NCBI GenBank assembly: GCA_009602725.1
Contig: WELB01000129.1
Coordinates: 1 to 17,827 of the forward strand
DNA: 17,827 nt
Direction of reading: 5' to 3'
Origin: Spirogloea muscicola
Lineage: Eukaryota > Streptophyta > Zygnematophyceae > Spirogloeales > Spirogloeaceae
Position numbers and translations under genes: made by a program. The notes beneath the pieces are model-generated. The model was not told where the DNA came from and ran no database searches. It saw only the letters and a program-made list of their open reading frames with translations. Positions 8,427 to 17,827 of the stretch are shown piece after piece (within the stretch, counting starts at the first letter, position 1; each line of letters opens with the position of its first letter).

Positions 8427-8759
8427 TCTCTTCCACACAGCCACCGCTCCCCTTTCTTCTTTGCGCCTTCGGGCACCATGTCCATCATCCAGAAACGCCG
8501 CTGCAAGCCGTATGTGAGCGTCTGGATGTCGTTCCCATCCCCCTGAGCGGGTGACTTTAGAGAGATGTATATGCCTACTCGTGGGGACTGAATTCCCCCT
8601 TCACTTGTCTATATCAGTTTCTTACCTTTTGCTCTTTTCACAAAAGTATTGGCATGCTTGGCCTCCCTCTCATTTCCTGCACTCTGCGCTCACCCTCTCA
8701 CACAGCTACCGTTCCCCTATGCACCTTGGGGCTCTTGCAAACCTCGTTCTTTTCTTGCA
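8427..8759. other. Unassigned stretch between retroelement copies
   Basis: I see no gene here. It may be the diverged 5' part of the relic that follows, but nothing aligns by eye with copies B or C. Confidence 0.4.
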
Positions 8760-9060
8760 ATCTCTTCTTTTGCGCGCTGGCCTCTCACATGTCCTCCGCT
8801 GTGCGCATGGATGCGAGCGAACGGCTGCTCACGACCTCCTCACGGATGCAATATTTGGCAGTTCCCTGGAGGTGCGGTGCACAGTGCCATCGAAAACAGG
8901 TCCATTATGCCCATCCAGCAGCGAGCTGACGGACTCCTACGCAGAGGGTCGACCTTGTGGCCACCATTCAGGACTTTGGCTCTATGGTACTTCATCCTAG
9001 CTCGAGAGGGATCAGTTCTTCTGTGCAGCAGGATCAGCATAACAAGCCATTAAGTCACCT
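8760..9060 (+). pseudogene. Frameshifted retroelement endonuclease relic (copy F)
   Basis: Pieces of the copy B/C protein appear in order but in changing frames: LASH, then HVLRCAHGCERTAAHDLLTD, then RSIMPIQQRADGLLRRG, then VDLVATIQDFG. They match LAAHVLRC...GERTAAHDRL, SGVMPLQERADGLHARR and VDLVATP of copy B. At least two frameshifts separate them, and the first CxC of the zinc knuckle is not recognisable. This is an old, dead copy. Confidence 0.55.
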
Positions 9061-9199
9061 GTCAGCTCACAGCATCTCCCTCACAGCTTTGTGGCTTCAT
9101 GCCTATCTGTCACGCATCCTGAACTTGAGACGTCGCAAATATGGAACTAAAGGAGAAGCGGTAGAGGGGCTAGGGTGGTGTAGACTTTCTCACAGTCAG

Positions 9200-9204
9200 T
9201 TACA
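9200..9204 (-). terminator. Possible TGTAA poly(A) signal for MOCS3
   Basis: TGTAA on the minus strand, 433 bases past the MOCS3 stop. Chlorophyte poly(A) signals are usually TGTAA. The open frame at 9215-9538 would then be 3'UTR; it shows no family features. Confidence 0.4.
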
Positions 9205-9636
9205 GCTGCTGCTCTCAGAGACGGGAATCTAGCTGCTGTTCTTGTTTCCTTGAGCTGGTCGAGGATCCCAACTCAATCTCCTGTAATTCTTGTAGATGGT
9301 CTGCTAGCTCTTCTAGATCACCCGAATATCCTAATAGTAAGCTCCCAACATGACTGGTTGTCTGCCCAAGCGCTTCGTCGGCTGCCATGGTCGGCAGATG
9401 AGCTTGCTTTCTTCGGCTTAACTTCAAGTCCTGCAGACGCTTATGTACAAGGGCGCCTATCCTCTGTCCGGTCTTGTGGCCAAAGCACGACCTCGAGTTG
9501 AGCCTTATCGCAGCTAAGCGGGGCCAGCCCCAGACCATGCACCCCTGTCAGTGCAATGACTTCCTTCTCTAGACAGCTCTGCGGTACCTGCCACCCCCAT
9601 TTACTGCCACCAATGGCTCTCGCTCTTGCCACCTGA

Positions 9637-12600
9637 TCAATATGCTGGAAATGAGCTGTCAACCTGGGTTGCCCATGCCTCCAAGCCGCCGGTCACGTCC
9701 AGAGCCGTGCACACGCCCGCCTGTCGCAGCAGCTGCACTGCCACCTGCGAGTCCACCCCTCGTCGGCAGATCACATATACAGGCAGCAGCTCCATGCTCC
9801 CGCTTCTCTCAGCTGCCTGGGCATCAGCAACCGCAAACCGCTGCACTTGCCCGTCGCCGTCCTCCCCCAAAGCCGGCCCTCTGCTCTTGTTGGGCTGCAT
9901 TTCTTCATCCTCCCCCGACGACTCGCCTGAGTCGAGTGACCCAAGCCGAGCAAGCCTCCTTGCTACTGTCAAGTTGCCTACCGGACCTTCGTCCACCTGC
10001 TCACTGTCTCCAGCGCCTGGCTGGTCTTTGCTCGTCACGGGCCCTCCTCTCTCCCACGCAGATGCCCGGAAGAAGGCCTCCTCAGCCTCCTGCTCCAACT
10101 CGTCCTCATGGGTCCACCGTATGCTGGCGGCGACCTCCACCCCCGGGAAGGCTACCACATCCTTAAGCTCCCGCCCCCTTCGACAGCTCCAGCGTGGAGG
10201 GAGACCCGTGCTGAGAGGTCCACCTCCTGGCACTACCACCGGCATACCCTTGCTCCCTGTTGGCTGGTGCCCGTTGCTTGCCGCTTCTGGAGAACCGCTT
10301 GCTGACGGTAGGACCAAGCCTAGCAGCGGATCCCCTCCTGATAGATTGCCAAGTCCCCCGCCTTGGCTGCTCTTGACAGCATGCTCATCGGCCTCTCGGC
10401 CCCTGGCACAGGCAGGAGGGGTCCTGCCTCGTGCTAGGTCCTGTACCTCAGTGATGCGCCGCTGCAACGCCAAAAGGGGGATATTGCGCGCTTTGGGCAG
10501 CGCAGCTATCGCATACTCATGGGCCGCACGCACGTCCAGCAAGACATGGGGTGTCCCTTGCTCAGCAAGGTGCTCGTACTCCTTGCAAGTCACAGCCTGG
10601 GATGGCGGCAGCTCTCTTTTCCAGGCTGGCGCCTGGCCAACAGCATGCAAACGCACATGCTCAATCGCCTAAATCGATCTACCAGCAAGTCAGCACAGGC
10701 AATGCATCTGCTTCCTGAGCTTAGCAGAAGAAGTGCTGTCCTCTGGTGCAAATGACAGCCAGGGTCGCTTGAGTAATTCCCAAGAGATATAAAGTGTTGT
10801 GAGCTTTGTGCAAGGACAAACTCCTGACGCATGGTTACCTTGTCATCCGGTGCAGAACCAGTCAATGCTCCATAGTTGATAACTTGGTAATTGATAGGTG
10901 TCACCTTCGGATGAGGACCACATACTGCGCAGTCTGGAGATTTTCCACGCAGCTTCACCTGGCAGAGCCACAAGGCAAGTAACGCAAGTGTCTGATGTAG
11001 CCCGAAGTCCCTTCTCTGAGCTTTAGATGCCACTTAGGTGAGAAGCGATAGCACACAAACAAAGCTCATCAGCCAGAGCAGCATGTGCAGTTTGAAGGCT
11101 CAGAGAAGCTGCCTTAGCTGGTGCACGCTTACAGTGGTGATGCGGCTGGTGAAGGCATCCAGGAGGAGCATCCGACCAGCCAATGTCTCACCCATGCCTG
11201 TTGCAAGCTTCAGAGCTTCCAGGGCCTGCAAGCATCCCATGATGCCAGGGACTGCACCAAGCCAAAGCACTCCTGCTTGGTGATCACCTACCCATCCACT
11301 TGACACCTCATGTATTTCTCATTGACCACACCTCTCTCCTCCATGCTAAGTTGCAAGTAGCAGAGCAGCATGATAACGCAGAGCAACAGCCTCTTCAATG
11401 GTAAGCACACCTAGCCAATGCCTAAATGATTGTGCTTAACTTGATACAGGATGCACGCATGACCCTAACAGCTCGGCTTGTCGGGTAGCGCACCTATCCC
11501 AAGAACACCAGCATCAGAGCAACGTGTGCATGCAGCCTGGGGTGGGGGGACTGGGAACAGACACCTATAGCAGGGGCCCTCCTCATGCCCATACACGCTC
11601 AGCTGCAAAGTCATGGACAACTTGGTCAGTTGTAAGCCACTCAAAGTGCGAGGACTGCATGCAAACCAAGTACTAATGCTCCAGGAATGTTGACACCTGT
11701 CAACTAGCTTACGACTCTAGAAAGGACAACGCAACTGCTCAAGTACAGGCAATAATGCAGAGGTTCTGACCAGAACTGGCTACACAGTGTGACGTTCGCC
11801 TAGCTACCTGTCCTTCCAGCCCAAGCGCAGCGCCCGCAACCAAAGGCTGCAATTGGAGCCAATCCGCATCAGCAGAAACGGCAGGACACTAGGCATACCT
11901 GGTGGTAACCTACTCACACTCATGACTCCCATGTGCAAACGGCACACTTCCGCCACGTCGTCTGATAGTATGCAGCAATGTTGCAGCACACAACGGAAGA
12001 GAGGAAGGGAGGGGGGGTGTTCAACACTTACTCTGCCTGCAATGATGCAGGCATCATTGACAACGTAGCGCGACTGAACATTGTCAGTGCAGTCCACCAC
12101 CACATCATATCTGACCTCAGCAGTCAAGGAGCTGTGACTCTGCTCAAGCATATCAAGGGCTGGAGGTGGTGGGACAATGTCAACCTCGTGAACTGCATAG
12201 AAGACTGGAGGTCGCTTACTGCGGATGTTCCTTCTACATCAGCGATACCACAATTTGAGTGCACTACCACAGACACAAGCAAGCGGTGATACTGTCCAAT
12301 CATCTCAAGAGCATTCGAATTTGTCATCCTCTCGGCAAATGTTTCCACTGTCATAGAAGAGTTGATCCTGACACATGAGACAGATTACGTAGCATCATTC
12401 CGGCAGTCGTCAATGCCTCGCATGGGCTCTTGCATGGGCAGTGCAACTCGATAGTTACTGCAAGTACGGCTGTACCTTCAAAAGTAGAGATAAAACTTTG
12501 CACTTTCTGGTACTTCTACAAACACAAGTAGCAGTTATGACGACTTAGAGCGAAATCTGGAGTCGGGGTGAGGCAGCTCGCCAACCTGTGGCAGGCGGTA

Positions 12601-13497
12601 GCTGCGGAGGCAACTTTCTGCTGACCGACAGAAGCCTCTGTATGGACAATCTGTGGCACAAGAGCAGTATGTGTCAGGACTAAGTATACCCGCAAATGAG
12701 CAAGCACACTGCCGTCCTTTACAGGAGAGAGAGGCAGAGCAGTAAACAAGGAAGTCATAGTGTGACTGAGTACTCCAGGCAAAAGCACCAGTGTTGCAAT
12801 CTACTGTCTCCCAACAGCAACAAGTAGGGGCAGCAACTGTGCAAGATAAGCCAGAGGCCAGAGTCGAGCTGCGGACCTGACGATGCAAGTTGTTGAGCTC
12901 CACCACGTCGGGGTCCACTATCCCCAGCTTGCCTGCCAGTGCGTGAGGTGCAAGGGCGCCGAGACAGGGTGGCCTCACCTCAATGCGAGCAGCTTCGGCC
13001 AGAGCCTGCTCGGGGGGGGTCTGAGCTCCGGTGGAGCTAGGACGAGACCTGCCGAGCTTGAGACTGAGTCTGACAGCCAGATGGAGGAAGCGGAGGGTCG
13101 TCACCTAGGCCGGCAGCCGCCAGGTAGAGGATGACTGGGGAGGCCAGGCCGCCAGCGCCCACCACCAGCACTGCCGCCTTGGCAAGCGCAGCTTGACCTG
13201 CATGCGGAGCAGCGCAACACCACGGCCCTCAGTGCTCCAGCGCTTCTGCTCGCCCTGTCAGAGGAGGGGGCGCTGCGCGGAGCCGCGCGCACGCAGAAGC
13301 CTGCTGCTGCGAGCCAGACGTGGCGCGAGCCAGGCACTGCAGGAGGCAGCGCGCGCACCCTTGACGCCAAAGGCCTGGAGGAGCATGTGGCGGCTGTACC
13401 GCTGCACCGCGCCCGCGCTCAGGCCGTGGTCCAGCCCGGTCACCCAGCCGAGCCCGCCGGCGCTGGGGCCAGGCGCAGCGGCGCCGAGAGGCGGGCG
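9637..13497 (-). CDS. MOCS3: MOCS3/UBA4: adenylyltransferase and sulfurtransferase (E1-like plus rhodanese)
   Basis: The family activates the C-termini of URM1 and MOCS2A/MoaD by adenylation and then thiocarboxylation, for tRNA thiolation and molybdopterin synthesis in the cytosol. Exons in phase: about 13497-13359, 13197-13105, 12932-12877, 12650-12586, 12367-12293, 12110-12032, 11846-11808, 11602-11494, 11251-11133, 10958-10839, 10632-9637. Motifs in order: [15 protein letters not shown]; nucleotide loop [48 protein letters not shown]; zinc pair CYRC; catalytic-cysteine region [11 protein letters not shown]; second zinc pair CAVC; rhodanese [10 protein letters not shown] and active-site loop ICRRGVDSQ. 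All key cysteines are present. The last exon carries about 200 residues beyond a normal rhodanese domain (see findings). The 5' end is uncertain: the first exon's frame has no ATG before a stop at 13633-13635. An ATG at 13663-13661 in another frame would need an extra intron. Confidence 0.93.
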
Positions 13498-13856
13498 CTG
13501 GGGAGGCCCTGCGCAGAGCCGAGCGGCGCGCGAGCGGAGGCCCGGCGTGAGCCGCCTCGCCGGTGGCGGCGACGAAGGCGTGGAGCAGGCACGGCACAAA
13601 GGTGGCACGGCCCGGCGGGGGCCCGCTGACCGTCAGCCGGCGGCGTCGCGGGCGCGCCNTCATCGAGGAGCCGCCGGCCTTCTCGACAGACTCGGTACCG
13701 CCGCCGGTGCCGGCTTCGACGTTCCGCGGCCTGAAGCTCGGGAGAGGCGTGACGTCGGGAGGGTTGCCACTGCCCCCGACTGTGGCAGTAGCGATCGTGG
13801 CAGCAGCTACCGGATGCAACAGCGGCGTCTGGTGCAGGGCCTCGCCGGCGCCGCCT
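13498..13856. promoter_or_regulatory. Divergent 5' region between MOCS3 and the phosphatase gene
   Basis: This very GC-rich stretch lies between two genes transcribed away from each other and must hold both promoters and both unresolved first exons. It has long open frames on both strands, as expected from GC content alone. It contains one ambiguous base (N at 13659). I see no TATA-like element. Confidence 0.4.
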
Positions 13857-15773
13857 ATGGCGACGGGCGAGGCCGCCGTGCGCGGCGCCGCCGCCGCGCT
13901 GGACCGCCTGCGCGCTGCCGGCAAGCAGGCGAGCCTCGCCAGCCTCGCCAGCCGCAGAGCCCAGCTCGGGTGGCGCGCTCTGTGCCCCAGCCAGAGGTGC
14001 GTCTCACCGTCGCGCGAACTGGGGCTGTGCGGCAGGTGCTCTTCGTCACCAACAACGCGACCAAGAGCCGCGCCCAGTACGCCGAGAAGCTTGCCGCCAA
14101 GGGCATCAGAGCCAGCCCCGGCGAGGTCTACTGCTCCGCCTATGCCGCTGCAGCATACCTGAAGCAGGTAAAAGTGCATTGCAACAGCTCGCGATGACGC
14201 ACCCGGGGGATCCTTGGCCCTGTGCTGGAGCGGATGCTGTGAGTCGAGCCGCGAGCTGCCGCAATCAGTACGCAGCTGCATAATGAGCGAAGCACTGTTT
14301 GCCGCTGGCTGCTGTGGCGCCCAATGCAGGTGGGCTTCGAGCAGAAGGTGTTTGTGGTCGGCATGGATGGTATCGAGGAAGAGCTGGACCTTGCTGGGAT
14401 CGAGCACACGGGCGGCACATCCTTCCCCATGGCCGACACGACGCTGGACGAAGCAGCTGCAGCAGACCTTGATCCCGCCATTGGCGCCATCGTTGCTGGG
14501 CTTGACACCCGCTTCACGTATGCCAAGGTCAGACCTGCTGATCCACAGGCATCCTCGGTTGTTTTTGGCGAGGGACTGGCCTGCTCCCTTCCAGCTGTGG
14601 TCATCGTTCAGATCGGACCGGCCTTTGGTCGAGGCACCGGTCTTGTTGGACACTTTTGTGCACCCCTGTTTCATGAATGCCTGAAGCTCCATATGGTGGT
14701 GCTACTTTGGCCAGCGGGCCTCCTGAGATGCACGATGGCGGGTGCCAGTCATGTGCAGCTAGCTCATGCAACCTGTCTGCTGCACCGAAGCTCCAGCTGC
14801 CTCTTTGTGGCTACCAACATTGACGCCGGCGACCCGGTCAATGGCCGCATAATTCCTGGTTAGCCTCAGAGCTTTGAGGCACCATGATGGGTGTTTGCGA
14901 CGTCCGGCAGGGCCCTCTGAGAACAGAGAGCGTGCATGCTTGAAAGATTGTGCAGTCGCACAAAGATGCCAGTCTACTCCAATCTAAACAGGCACTGTGG
15001 CCTACAGGTGCAGGCACTCTGGTTGCCGCCTTGAAGGTTGCAGCTGGAAGAGAGCCGGTGGTTGTTGGTGAGATTTTGTATCGGCCTGCCGCTTCTGGAA
15101 GTCTTGAGAAGAGATGCAGGCGTGCGTGCCTGTCACATAATTAAGTTGATGCATCCGTAGCAAGATCACCTTCAGTTTGTGCGCAGCTTGCTCTGGCCTC
15201 CAGCTTTGACCATTTTCTTACTGCTGCAACGACGCCCTCGATTGCAGGCAAGCCCGAGCAGTTGCTGCTTGAGATGATCATCTCCGAACACAAGCTGGAC
15301 AGGAGTAAGACTGTCATGGTGGGAGATAGGCTGGACACTGACGTACTCTTTGGTTACCGAGGAGGCCTTACGACTCTACTTGTGCTATCAGGTCAGACAC
15401 CAGGGTGTCAAATTCTCAACAGCTTGGTGATACTTGACCTTCATCTCTTGGACTTCAAGGCAACAAGTAGTAAATCAACAGTGGCGACACATCGGGAACT
15501 CACAATAGGTATTCACAATATTATCACAAGGGTGGCGTGATCTGCATGCTTTTTCGCCACTGATTGCAGCAAGCCAGTTGGCTCTCACACAGCTGCTGGC
15601 CCACGCCTCTGGCAAGTTGGTCACTTCCCCTCTCCCGTACATTTATGTGACTGACACAAGGCACTGTGCTTGCAGGAGTCACAACACCAGAATTGCTGCT
15701 CCAGCATGAGCATGTTGGTGGCATTATGCCTGACCACGTACTTCCCAGCGTGGCCGCTCTCCTCCTTGATTGA
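13857..15773 (+). CDS. 2-phosphoglycolate phosphatase-type HAD hydrolase (class IIA)
   Basis: Exons in phase: 13857(?)-13928, 14036-14167, 14330-14527, 14759-14858, 15008-15067, 15248-15391, 15676-15773; 267 residues from the first possible ATG. It reads [15 protein letters not shown], then motif [22 protein letters not shown], then the cap-type segment [39 protein letters not shown], the motif III lysine in [11 protein letters not shown], motif [16 protein letters not shown], and ends [20 protein letters not shown]...LLD. This is the PGP/PGLP family, which removes phosphate from the 2-phosphoglycolate made by Rubisco oxygenation; a PLP phosphatase cannot be excluded. The first intron (13929-14035) starts with GC. 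Motif I (DxDG), which carries the nucleophile, should lie just before GEAAVRG but is not found, so the 5' end is incomplete or damaged. The start at 13857 is provisional. A plastid targeting peptide would be expected upstream. Confidence 0.9.
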
Positions 15774-16249
15774 CTTTTGAGTACGAATGGGGTTCAGGTT
15801 ACAATACTTGCAATCGCAGATGGGCCGTGCAGTGTCGCCTGGGCGGAGTTCTATTGAGCAGTGTGAAAGCCAGCATTCGTTTGCCAATGACGACACTCCC
15901 TGTATTATGTATGTCAGCCATATCGAAGTCAATCCATGGATCAACAACAGCACATCATGCACTCAACACTGTCGTCTGCTAGGGCAAAAATTGGAAACAA
16001 CACAGCTGAAGTTGCTCTGAGCTTCCATAGTGGAGTGAAAGCATTCAGCCCTCGATGATCTTTACAGGAGTCCTGCACACAGCAGCCGACACAAGGCTTA
16101 GTAAGTGAGTATCTTATGCTCAGCATGCAACCGCTTTGCAAACAGTGCTGGCCTGCATCATTGCCCATCATGAGTAATTTCGATTGTTGATGCAAAATAC
16201 ACGCACAAAGACTAAGAGCAACATTCACAGTGCAGGAGGACCAACAGCC
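15774..16249. other. Convergent 3' region, no gene seen
   Basis: This lies between the stops of the phosphatase gene (+) and the FKBP gene (-). A minus-strand TGTAA at 15803-15799, about 447 bases past the FKBP stop, could end that transcript. No plus-strand TGTAA was found near the phosphatase stop. The short open frames look random. Confidence 0.45.
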
Positions 16250-17492
16250 TTACCCAAACGAATTCTTCTTTATGGATATCAGTTCCACGTTGAACTGCAG
16301 GACAAAATTGATGCCCAAGTTGCGCATCCGTGTCAGCAGTTCTGATCCTTGTATATGAGTGATACTTTGTCCCATTCGGGTCAACAGCACATGCATTTGA
16401 CAATCGCGCAGCTCAGACCAGTGACCTGACGAGGCAGCCAGTAAGGTTGGAGACTCACTTCCAGCGTGGCTCCTGGTGGTATTTCTTGCACACCCCTGTC
16501 TCCATAAGCCAGTTCCGGAGGGACAAGGAGGAGTCTCTGTCATTCGCCAAACACACACGCACAAGTGACAGCATTGGGGTTCACCCTCTTTCACTGCTCA
16601 ACATCCGCGCAGGCCTGAAAATGACCACTGCTCCAGATGACATCGTGACTTGTGTTGACCACAGAGGTGCCAAGATCACCAGCCAAATGACCATGTTTTG
16701 CATTGCCAGAGTGAGGTGATTGGGAAAATGTGTCCACCTCTCCTCCAACGCGCATGCCTTGGACCCCGTAGTCAAGCCCTTTGAGGACGTAGCCAATGTC
16801 AGATGCCCCGACATCAAAGCCATAAGGAGAACCTCCCGTCACACCCATGCCCTGACGGCTCGTCATAAAAGTGATGCCTTTCCATTTTGCCACATAATGT
16901 ATCTGTGTGGACACCCAAGGTCCAAGGTGCAGGACATGGGTGTTTGAGAGGATGTAACTTACCGAAGGTGGAGGACAGCTTATCTTATCTTATCACAGCA
17001 CAGGCACACGGCAAACACACAGGCAATGTGTCTTTCGGTACAGGCAAGCAGAGGGACCGGCTTCTTGGCCTCAACACGCAGCCGTGCTACAGCAATGAGC
17101 ATTAAATACCAGCACTAATGACAGAATGGAGGAGCATGGCAGTACAGCAACGTACAGCAACGCGTGAACCCTTCTTTGCCTCAGCGCCCCGTCCCACGGT
17201 GATGTCGTAGTACCTGCAGACAGCATAAGGATACCTTTCAGAGAGATCAGCCCTCTAAGAGGCAGCGCGCCTCCTTCCCACGCCAGGCTCCAGGGAGACT
17301 CGCAGGTCCTTCTGCGGTGCAGCCCGGCGTGGTTCATGCACCCTGGGCGAGCAGGACAACGCCGCCACCGGGAGAGCTGCCCTGGGGGGTGTGGATTGGT
17401 CACTTGAGGCCGTTGGCAAGGGTCTTGTACTCCGACTCGGGGATTCGCTTCTCGCGCAGCTGCAGGCCGCTCGTGGGCTGCGTGAGCAGGAC
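16250..17492 (-). CDS. FKBP-type peptidyl-prolyl cis-trans isomerase, plastid type (5' end missing)
   Basis: Five exons join in phase: 17492-17404, 17213-17156, 16902-16738, 16536-16459, 16294-16250 (TAA). They encode 144 residues. The sequence runs LREKRIPESEYKTLANGLK, YYDITVGRGAEAKKGSRVA, IHYVAKWKGITFMTSRQG, GSPYGFDVGASDIGYVLKGL, MRVGGE, RLLLVPPELAYGDRGVQEIP, PGATLEFNVELISIKKNSFG. The V-L-K-G-L, VPPELAYG and E-x-N-V-E-L elements place it in the FKBP family, which isomerises X-Pro bonds in folding proteins. The KWKGITFMTSRQG hairpin resembles a plant thylakoid/plastid subgroup, possibly FKBP17-type, recalled without a search. A targeting peptide is expected before residue 1, but the upstream exon was not identified. 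The acceptor at 17493 (TAG) is plausible but not certain. Confidence 0.9.
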
Positions 17493-17827
17493 CTACGCAG
17501 CGCAAGTGGCCAGAGGGACTGCCAACCTGTGCCCGACCAGCGCAGGGCCATGCCGAGCTGCACGACAGAATGTGGCATCCAGGGCGGACTTGTGTAAGAG
17601 CAGGTGGGGGAGGTGGGGATCGTCCGTCGGCGCGTACTGCTCGGCGGCTGGAGGAGACGGCGGGCGCGGGGCCCGCCGAAAGGAAGCCTGCGCCGGCTGC
17701 GGAGGAGGAGGAGGGGGAGGAGCAGGCGAGGCTGGCAATCAGCTGCGCGGCTGCGCCGAGGCCGCCGGCGGGCGGTGCTGGCCGGGGGGGGCAGCGGGGG
17801 CGGACCGGCGAGCGCGGCGGCCAGGGC
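17493..17827 (-). other. Probable upstream sequence of the FKBP gene
   Basis: This GC-rich region must contain the FKBP first exon(s) or promoter unless they lie beyond the window. A minus-strand open frame at 17738-17493 is rich in proline, alanine and serine, as targeting peptides can be. It stops at the same TAG that serves as the proposed acceptor, so it would need a donor inside it. I could not choose one. Confidence 0.35.

Noticed and set aside
9215-9538. 107-codon minus-strand open frame downstream of MOCS3
   Set aside because: It shows no family motifs, lies between the MOCS3 stop and a TGTAA signal, and no splice from the last MOCS3 exon is needed since that exon ends in a natural stop. 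Treated as 3'UTR.
9626-10672. 348-codon plus-strand open frame opposite the last MOCS3 exon
   Set aside because: It is a serine/proline-rich mirror of the rhodanese exon, which has clear family motifs.
13229-14692. Long minus-strand open frame (487 codons) across the MOCS3-phosphatase region
   Set aside because: It is antisense to well-supported phosphatase exons and in the wrong frame for MOCS3 exon 1. Only its ATG at 13663-13661 is kept as a remote possibility for a MOCS3 leader exon.
1-17827. CRISPR array, bacterial operons, tRNA or rRNA genes, classic LTRs
   Set aside because: No regularly spaced repeats, no ribosome-binding-site-driven gene trains, and no RNA-gene folds or LTR pairs were seen by eye. 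A tRNAscan or Rfam run could still find a small RNA.

Overview
This window is nuclear DNA of a eukaryote with spliced genes, most likely a green microalga; a trebouxiophyte-like chlorophyte is my best guess. The reasons are short exons with GT-AG introns of about 100-280 bp, GC-rich 5' ends, TGTAA motifs downstream of stop codons (the usual chlorophyte poly(A) signal), and plant/algal-type proteins: a plastid-type FKBP, a phosphoglycolate phosphatase and a five-KH RNA-binding protein. Every gene model here was built by eye from splice signals, reading-frame phase and family motifs. None has transcript support.

Layout. 1-1105 is a pile-up of truncated and decayed copies of one retroelement family, lying in or before the 5' part of a + strand gene. 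1266-2142 holds the last three exons of that gene, an unrecognised small protein with a C-terminal membrane anchor. 2143-3228 is a gene-poor gap between convergent genes, with one perfect hairpin. 3229-6563 (-) is a complete ten-exon gene for a 593-residue protein with five KH domains. 6683-9060 is a second retroelement cluster: one longer minus-strand 3' fragment, two 5'-truncated plus-strand tails in tandem, and a frameshifted plus-strand relic. 9637 to about 13497 (-) is an eleven-exon MOCS3/UBA4 gene, an E1-like adenylyltransferase-sulfurtransferase. About 13857-15773 (+) is a seven-exon phosphoglycolate phosphatase-type HAD gene, divergent from MOCS3. 16250 to about 17492 (-) is an FKBP-type peptidyl-prolyl isomerase whose 5' end is not resolved.

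The genes do not form an operon or one pathway. MOCS3 serves tRNA thiolation and molybdenum cofactor synthesis. The phosphatase would detoxify the 2-phosphoglycolate made by Rubisco oxygenation. The FKBP and the anchored protein are probably plastidial. The KH protein would act in nuclear RNA processing.

The most notable signals are: (1) a retroelement family whose copies share one 3' terminus without poly(A) and keep a 3'-tail hairpin while its sequence varies; (2) a 210-codon open insertion in the MOCS3 rhodanese domain, bounded by in-phase GT...AG, so either a real insertion or an exitron; (3) a phosphatase in which the catalytic DxDG motif cannot be found where it belongs, next to an ambiguous base.
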